DNA from: Phaeobacter sp. B1627 | GTDB lineage: Bacteria; Pseudomonadota; Alphaproteobacteria; Rhodobacterales; Rhodobacteraceae | Direction: 5' to 3' | Length of the DNA stretch: 36,873 nucleotides | Assembly: GCF_006265095.1 (NCBI RefSeq) | Contig: NZ_VCNK01000041.1 | Coordinates: forward strand, 1 to 36,873 | Shown: in pieces, positions 32,952 to 36,873 of the stretch | How positions within the stretch are numbered: position 1 is the stretch's first letter | Layout of the letters: the number at the start of each line of letters is the position of its first letter | Translations under genes and position numbers: made by a program | The notes under the pieces: model-generated | What the model saw: only the letters and a program-made list of their open reading frames with translations | What the model was told of the DNA's origin: nothing | Database searches by the model: none

Positions 32952-34346
32952 TCAGCCTTTTGGGCCGATCATCTGTTCGGGACGCACGACCGCGTCAAAG
33001 GTTTCCTCGTCCACAAACCCGAGACGAACCGCTTCCTCTTTGAGGGTGGTGCCGTTCTTATGGGCCGTCTTGGCCACTTTGGTGGCGTTGTCGTAGCCGA
33101 TGGTGGGGGCGAGCGCGGTGACCAGCATCAGGCTCTCGGTCATCAGCTTTTCGATACGCGGTCCGTTGGCCTGAATGCCCGAGAGCATCCGCTCGGTGAA
33201 GCTGTCGCTGGCATCGCCCAACAGCTGGATCGATTGCAGCAGGTTGTAGGACATCATCGGGTTGTAGACGTTCAGCTCAAAATGCCCTTGCGAGCCTGCA
33301 AATTTGATCGCGGCGTCATTGCCCATGACATGGGCCGCCACCTGCGTCAGAGCCTCGGCCTGCGTCGGGTTCACCTTGCCGGGCATGATGGACGATCCCG
33401 GTTCGTTTTCCGGCAGGATCAATTCGCCCAGACCGGAGCGCGGACCGGAGCCGAGAAAGCGGATGTCGTTGGCGATCTTGTAGCAGCTGCCCGCGATGGT
33501 CGCCAAAGCGCCCGACAGGAACACCATGGCGTCATGGGCCGCCAGTGCTTCGAATTTGTTTGGCGCGGTGACAAAGGGCAGGCCGGTGATCTCGGCCATA
33601 TTCGCGGCCACGGTCTCGCCCCAGCCATTGACGGTATTGAGGCCGGTGCCCACGGCGGTGCCGCCCTGCGCCAGCTCGTAGATGCCGGGCATTGCGGCTT
33701 CAATCCGGGCCAGGCCCTGACGGATCTGATGGGCATAGCCGCCGAATTCCTGCCCCAGCGTCAGCGGAGTCGCGTCCTGGGTATGGGTGCGGCCGATCTT
33801 GATGATGTCTTTGAACTCATCAGATTTGGCCTCCAGCCCTTCGGCCAGTTTCGTCAAGCCGGGCACCAGCACATCGCGCACCGACATGGCGGTCGCAATA
33901 TGCATCGCTGTGGGAAACGTGTCGTTGGAGGACTGCCCCATATTGCAATGGTCATTCGGGTGCACCGGATCCTTGGACCCGATCTGACCGCCGAGGATTT
34001 CGATCGCGCGGTTGGCGATCACCTCGTTGGAGTTCATGTTGGACTGGGTGCCCGATCCCGTCTGCCAGACGACCAGCGGGAAATTGTCGTCAAATTTGCC
34101 TTCGATCACCTCGCCTGCGGCCTGAACGATGGCATCGCCGATGGTCTTGTCAAGCGCGCCGGAGGCGACGTTGGCCATGGCGCAGGCCTTTTTGATGACG
34201 CCAAGCGCGCGCACGATGGCGACGGGCTGCTTTTCCCAACCAATGGGAAAGTTCATGATCGACCGCTGGGTCTGGGCGCCCCAGTATTTGTCGGAAGGGA
34301 CCTCGAGGGGTCCGAAGCTGTCGGTTTCGGTGCGGGTGTTCGACAT
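32952..34346 (-). CDS. fumC: Class II fumarate hydratase FumC
   Basis: A 464-residue fumarase catalysing fumarate to L-malate in the TCA cycle; it is the iron-independent, tetrameric class. The N-terminus [20 protein letters not shown] is typical, as are [10 protein letters not shown], the catalytic His segment [18 protein letters not shown], and the signature [13 protein letters not shown], whose Ser is the catalytic base. Length is normal. The ATG at 34346 has GGAG 7 nt upstream; an upstream in-frame extension of 79 codons has no homology-like content. It is divergent from an exported protein gene across a 235-bp region that carries two copies of TGGTATACTG. Confidence 0.98.
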   Translation of the reverse strand: MSNTRTETDSFGPLEVPSDKYWGAQTQRSIMNFPIGWEKQPVAIVRALGVIKKACAMANVASGALDKTIGDAIVQAAGEVIEGKFDDNFPLVVWQTGSGTQSNMNSNEVIANRAIEILGGQIGSKDPVHPNDHCNMGQSSNDTFPTAMHIATAMSVRDVLVPGLTKLAEGLEAKSDEFKDIIKIGRTHTQDATPLTLGQEFGGYAHQIRQGLARIEAAMPGIYELAQGGTAVGTGLNTVNGWGETVAANMAEITGLPFVTAPNKFEALAAHDAMVFLSGALATIAGSCYKIANDIRFLGSGPRSGLGELILPENEPGSSIMPGKVNPTQAEALTQVAAHVMGNDAAIKFAGSQGHFELNVYNPMMSYNLLQSIQLLGDASDSFTERMLSGIQANGPRIEKLMTESLMLVTALAPTIGYDNATKVAKTAHKNGTTLKEEAVRLGFVDEETFDAVVRPEQMIGPKG

Positions 34347-34377
34347 TGTGTCTGTCTCCGTCGCTGGATCGGCCAAG

Positions 34378-34478
34378 TGGTATACTGGTGTATGCCATGT
34401 ACCCGCGCAGGCGGCCGGGTGCAAATGGTCTGCAGCAGGTGGCCACGATTTCGCGAGACAATGATTGGTGGTATACTG
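34378..34478. promoter_or_regulatory. Two TGGTATACTG sites in the fumC divergent promoter region
   Basis: The 10-mer TGGTATACTG occurs at 34378-34387 and again at 34469-34478, 91 bp apart centre to centre. It is nearly palindromic around GTATAC and resembles half-sites of FadR-type GntR regulators (TGGTATACCA-like). TATACT could also act as a -10 element. No bound regulator is known from this window. Confidence 0.4.
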
Positions 34479-34581
34479 CTGCAATAGCGCAAGTGCCATT
34501 GCCAGTTTGTTCAGGATGCATAGATTACAACACAAGAGAGTCGCATATGCGGCGGACCCAACAGGAGCTCGAACCCATATC

Positions 34582-35169
34582 ATGCGCAGGACTGCCGTCA
34601 GCCGAACCCGGGCCTTGCCTGATACCGGACGCCTCGCACTGTGGTGTCTGACGATCCTGGTCTCCCTGCTGCTGTCGGCGCAGGCGGTCTTTGCCTCGGC
34701 GGATCTGCGTCGGTTCGTCGGAACCTACCGGGGCACGGCCGAGGTCGAGCAGCTTGATGGCAAGGTCGAGCAGCGGGACATGAGCGTGACGATACAGGTC
34801 ACCTATGATGGGTTCTGGGTCCAGTGGAGCACCGCGATCCGGCGTGCGGACGGGCGCGAAAAGACGAAGACCTACAAGATTGAATTCTTGCCGTCCGAAC
34901 GCTCCGGCGTCTATGCGGCAGCGATGAAAACCAACGTGTTCGGCCACACCGTGCAAATGAACCCGATGGAGGGCGAGCCCTTCGTCTGGGCCCGGGTCAT
35001 TGATGATACGCTGACTGTGTTTTCGCTCTATGTGGCGGAAAACGGGGATTATTTGATGCAGCAGTACGACCGTACTCTTGCCGAGGGAGGGTTGAAACTG
35101 GATTTTTCATCCCATCGCAACGGGCTGGCATCGCGGACGGTCACAACCTTTCTGACCCGGGACGACTGA
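34582..35169 (+). CDS. Exported conserved hypothetical protein
   Basis: A 195-residue protein with a long N-terminal signal: a basic region ([11 protein letters not shown]), a hydrophobic core ([19 protein letters not shown]), and likely cleavage after VFA near residue 38. The mature part is a ~155-residue beta-rich domain ([31 protein letters not shown]) with regularly alternating strands, like a small lipocalin or beta-barrel type fold. I do not recognise a family and propose no function. The start at 34582 places the signal peptide at the N-terminus; its only purine-rich box (AGGAG at 34563) is far, so a start further upstream, e.g. 34516, cannot be excluded. It is divergent from fumC. Confidence 0.68.
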   Translation: MRRTAVSRTRALPDTGRLALWCLTILVSLLLSAQAVFASADLRRFVGTYRGTAEVEQLDGKVEQRDMSVTIQVTYDGFWVQWSTAIRRADGREKTKTYKIEFLPSERSGVYAAAMKTNVFGHTVQMNPMEGEPFVWARVIDDTLTVFSLYVAENGDYLMQQYDRTLAEGGLKLDFSSHRNGLASRTVTTFLTRDD

Positions 35170-35217
35170 CACGGGCCTGGCCTGACACGAACCGGGCCCG
35201 GACTACGAGAATGGACT

Positions 35218-35330
35218 GTGTCACAGGGCGGTATCACAGGGGCGTGTCACTGGGGCGTGTCACTGGGCGCGCGTGTCGCCCAGGAACCTCTCGCTCTGGT
35301 CCCTACACTCTGGCACCTACACTCTGGCCG
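35218..35330. repeat. Two tandem arrays: 4 x 13 bp and 2 x 14 bp
   Basis: Units of 13 bp, GTGTCACAGGGCG-like, occupy 35218-35230, 35231-35243, 35244-35256 and 35257-35269. A second array, CTACACTCTGGCAC and a near copy, occupies 35303-35316 and 35317-35330, ending exactly at the sspB stop codon. The reverse complement of the first array contains the CCCCTGTGAT core found after rnd. Confidence 0.9.
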
Positions 35331-35810
35331 CTACTTGCGGAAACTGTCCAGCGAGACAATATCGGCTTTCTTCTTCTCTGCCGCCGCGTCGTCCTCTGAT
35401 TGTTCCAGCGGATCGTCCGAGATCTCCAAGGGGTCGAGATCATCGGGACCGTCCTCATCGGTGCTTTCAAACCGCAAGCCGAATTCCACGGAAGGGTCGA
35501 CGAAGGTCTTGATCGAATCATAAGGAATATAGAGCGGCTCCGGCGCATCGCCGAAATTCAGCGTCACGGCAAACCCGTCTTCGCCAACATCCAGATTGTC
35601 ATACCAATGCTGCATGACCACCGTCATCTCGCCGGGATAGCGGTCCGACAGCCAGTCGGCGAGCTCCGCATCGGGATGAGACGTGTCGAAGGTGATGAAA
35701 AAGTGATGCGCGCCGGGCAGGCCGTTGGCCGCTACGTCATTCAGAACATTGCGGATCAGACCCCGCATGGCGCGGTGCATCAGGTTTCCATAATCGATCT
35801 CGCGGGACAT
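35331..35810 (-). CDS. sspB: SspB-family ClpXP adaptor
   Basis: A 159-residue adaptor that delivers ssrA-tagged or specific substrates to ClpXP protease, of the alphaproteobacterial type known from Caulobacter. The conserved fold begins IDYGNLMHRAMRGLIRNVL, then HHFFITFDTSHP, GEMTVVMQHWYDNL and FGDAPEPLYIPYDSI. An acidic linker (about residues 118-145) leads to a basic C-terminal peptide ending VSLDSFRK, the ClpX-docking tail position. The ATG at 35810 follows an AGGTGTGAG box; the frame is open for 33 more codons without domain content. It is single on the minus strand, next to a short tandem repeat array. Confidence 0.92.
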   Translation of the reverse strand: MSREIDYGNLMHRAMRGLIRNVLNDVAANGLPGAHHFFITFDTSHPDAELADWLSDRYPGEMTVVMQHWYDNLDVGEDGFAVTLNFGDAPEPLYIPYDSIKTFVDPSVEFGLRFESTDEDGPDDLDPLEISDDPLEQSEDDAAAEKKKADIVSLDSFRK

Positions 35811-36038
35811 GGTCTCACACCTTTTATCTGCTCGGGTAGATTCTGGCCGAAGAGCTGTGAACCTTACCTTTTCCCGACCAGTTTTGGACCTAATCCGAGG
35901 GCATTGCAAGCCAAGGTGCTCGTCTTTCGTCCAGCGTAAAGACAGTAAAAAACGCCGGGCCGCGCGGAGGAGCAGACCCGAATGCGCCCCTGTTCCCGGG
36001 TATTCGCCGGTGCTCTCCTGTCTGGGGTGCGGGCGGTG

Positions 36039-36473
36039 TCAGTCGGTCCAGACCAGCCGCTCCCCGGTCAGACAGACAGGCAATGCATCCGTCGGGAGCT
36101 GGCCCAATTGTTCAAACATGCGCAGGTAGTCGAAATTGGAGTAGAATTCGAAAATCCGGTCGTTTCTGACCCGCACCAGCATCTGGCCGGTGAAATCGAG
36201 CTTGTGAGAATGGGTCAGGTCCATGGCATCCACCCGCACGCGGACCATCCCAAGGTCGCCCTCTTCGAGGCTGTGGGTGACGGTGACGTGCATCTGATCC
36301 ATGAGTGCCTTCATGGCGGTCACGACTTCCTTGTAATCGACGCCGGGCGAAACCACACCGTCAAGCGCTCCGTTGAAGATTACATCCGGGTCGAGCAGCT
36401 CGTCTATAATGTCGAGATTGCCCTTGTTCCAAACTTCATCAAACCACAGGTGCAGCAACTCGCTTATCGTCAT
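36039..36473 (-). CDS. NTF2-like (SnoaL-type) small protein
   Basis: A 144-residue protein of the NTF2-like/SnoaL superfamily. It opens with a helix (ISELLHLWFDEVWNKGNLDIIDELLDPDVIF), has a central helix (YKEVVTAMKALMDQM), then four strands (VTVTHSLEEGDLGMVRVRV; LDFTGQMLVRVRNDRIFEFYSNFDY) forming the cone-shaped pocket. Members are isomerases, hydrolases or ligand binders; no catalytic set is clear here and function is unknown. The start at 36473 gives the standard N-terminal helix, but no strong ribosome binding site is visible. Nothing suggests an operon. Confidence 0.8.
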   Translation of the reverse strand: MTISELLHLWFDEVWNKGNLDIIDELLDPDVIFNGALDGVVSPGVDYKEVVTAMKALMDQMHVTVTHSLEEGDLGMVRVRVDAMDLTHSHKLDFTGQMLVRVRNDRIFEFYSNFDYLRMFEQLGQLPTDALPVCLTGERLVWTD

Positions 36474-36650
36474 TTCAGGCGCATTTCATGTTCATAATTG
36501 TGAAGAAGTCCCCACCTAAAGGGCCGGACAACCAGAAGTCGAGAGCTGGAGATGTATTCAGCTGTGAATATAGTGTGAAAACCGCATTTGGATACAGCAT
36601 CATAGCATCGGTCAATACCGCGACCAATACCATCAGACCATATCTAATAT

Positions 36651-36670
36651 GACACAAGACGACACAAGAC
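36651..36670. repeat. Perfect 2 x 10-bp direct repeat upstream of the IS110 gene
   Basis: GACACAAGAC at 36651-36660 is repeated exactly at 36661-36670. It lies between AT-rich chromosomal sequence and the transposase leader and may lie near the insertion boundary, although IS110 elements usually make no target duplication. Confidence 0.8.
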
Positions 36671-36761
36671 TATGTAGGAAGGACTCTGATGATGTAACCG
36701 CCCCCCCGACGGCATCTGTGTGCCGAGATGGGTCTACGAGGATCCACAAAGGGGAGCGGTC

Positions 36762-36873
36762 ATGTCCGAGATTATCACAGTCGGCGTCGTTCTGGCGAAG
36801 ACTGTTTTTCAGGTCCACGGAGCGGACGGCGCGGGCCCTGCGGTTTTGCGCAAGACGCTGAGGCGGACGCAGG
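36762..36873 (+). mobile_element. IS110-family transposase, 5' fragment cut by the window
   Basis: The first 37 codons of an IS110-family DEDD transposase: MSEIITVGVVLAKTVFQVHG is the family N-terminus. The usual sequence at residues 8-10 is GVD-LAK, in which the Asp is the first catalytic acid of the RuvC-like domain; here the codon is GTT (Val), one base from GAT. The ribosome binding site GGGGAG lies 6 nt before the ATG. The leader contains a CGGCA/TGCCG hairpin (36710-36725), in the place where IS110-group elements carry the noncoding sequence for their bridge RNA. The rest of the gene is outside the window, so whether the copy is otherwise intact is unknown. Confidence 0.88.

Noticed and set aside
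32901-34487. 528-codon plus-strand open frame over fumC
   Set aside because: It is antisense to an unmistakable fumarase.
34478-34500. TGGCAC followed by TTGC on the minus strand as a sigma-54 promoter for fumC
   Set aside because: The spacing between the two elements is three bases too long for the -24/-12 consensus.
36475-36657. 60-codon minus-strand frame ending 1 nt before the NTF2-like gene
   Set aside because: It starts at a TTG without a ribosome binding site. The translation has no domain, and the region is AT-rich noncoding in character.

Overview
The window looks like a chromosomal segment of an alphaproteobacterium of the Rhodobacteraceae, most likely the marine Roseobacter group. 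The DNA is GC-rich. Several gene orders and families are typical of that group: purC-purS-purQ; fumC followed by a DUF4169 gene; a Hint-domain gene followed by a ribbon-helix-helix gene; an alphaproteobacterial SspB; a split cobalamin-dependent methionine synthase set (bmt, corrinoid protein, DUF1638); and an RNase E with a long acidic insertion in its S1 domain and a C-terminal GWW motif. The species cannot be fixed from the sequence alone.

Layout. 141-2673 is an accessory restriction-modification module: a putative type II endonuclease on the plus strand converges on, and overlaps, a vsr-cytosine C5-methyltransferase pair on the minus strand. It sits directly 3' of a tRNA-Asn gene, a classic integration position. 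2947-6740 holds a LACTB2-like metallo-hydrolase, an EnvZ-type sensor kinase with no adjacent regulator, and a secreted alpha/beta hydrolase. A CAU-anticodon tRNA follows at 6920. 7338-10248 is purM-purN and RNase D. 10483-11551 holds a lipoprotein and sufE. 11691-15594 is the methionine/one-carbon block: DUF1638, corrinoid protein, a divergent PA0069-type radical SAM gene, and bmt. An MprF-like membrane enzyme lies upstream of bmt. 18295-23267 holds purC-purS-purQ and then a DctB/DctD-like two-component pair. 24097-27039 is rne, with a long leader. 27126-30904 holds a TusA-type protein, CcdA, and a translationally coupled hydrolase-cytochrome P450 pair. 30910-34346 is a minus-strand run of RHH regulator, Hint protein, DUF4169 and fumC. 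The right end has an exported protein, sspB, an NTF2-like protein, and the first 37 codons of an IS110-family transposase cut by the window edge.

How the genes fit together. Much of the window is housekeeping: de novo purine synthesis (purM, N, C, S, Q), RNA decay and tRNA processing (rne, rnd), Fe-S assembly (sufE), TCA cycle (fumC), regulated proteolysis (sspB) and cobalamin-dependent methionine formation. The accessory parts are the restriction module at the left edge and the insertion sequence at the right edge.

The most notable signals are these. The DctD-like regulator keeps its ATPase Walker A motif and Fis-type helix-turn-helix but has lost the sigma-54-contacting GAFTGA loop. At least nine intergenic or gene-terminal sites carry degenerate short tandem repeats with 10-22 bp periods, some sharing a CCCCTGTGAC core. 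The split methionine synthase set sits with a DUF1638 partner. The endonuclease and methyltransferase genes overlap antisense by 126 bp. The IS110 transposase start appears to have lost its first catalytic Asp.
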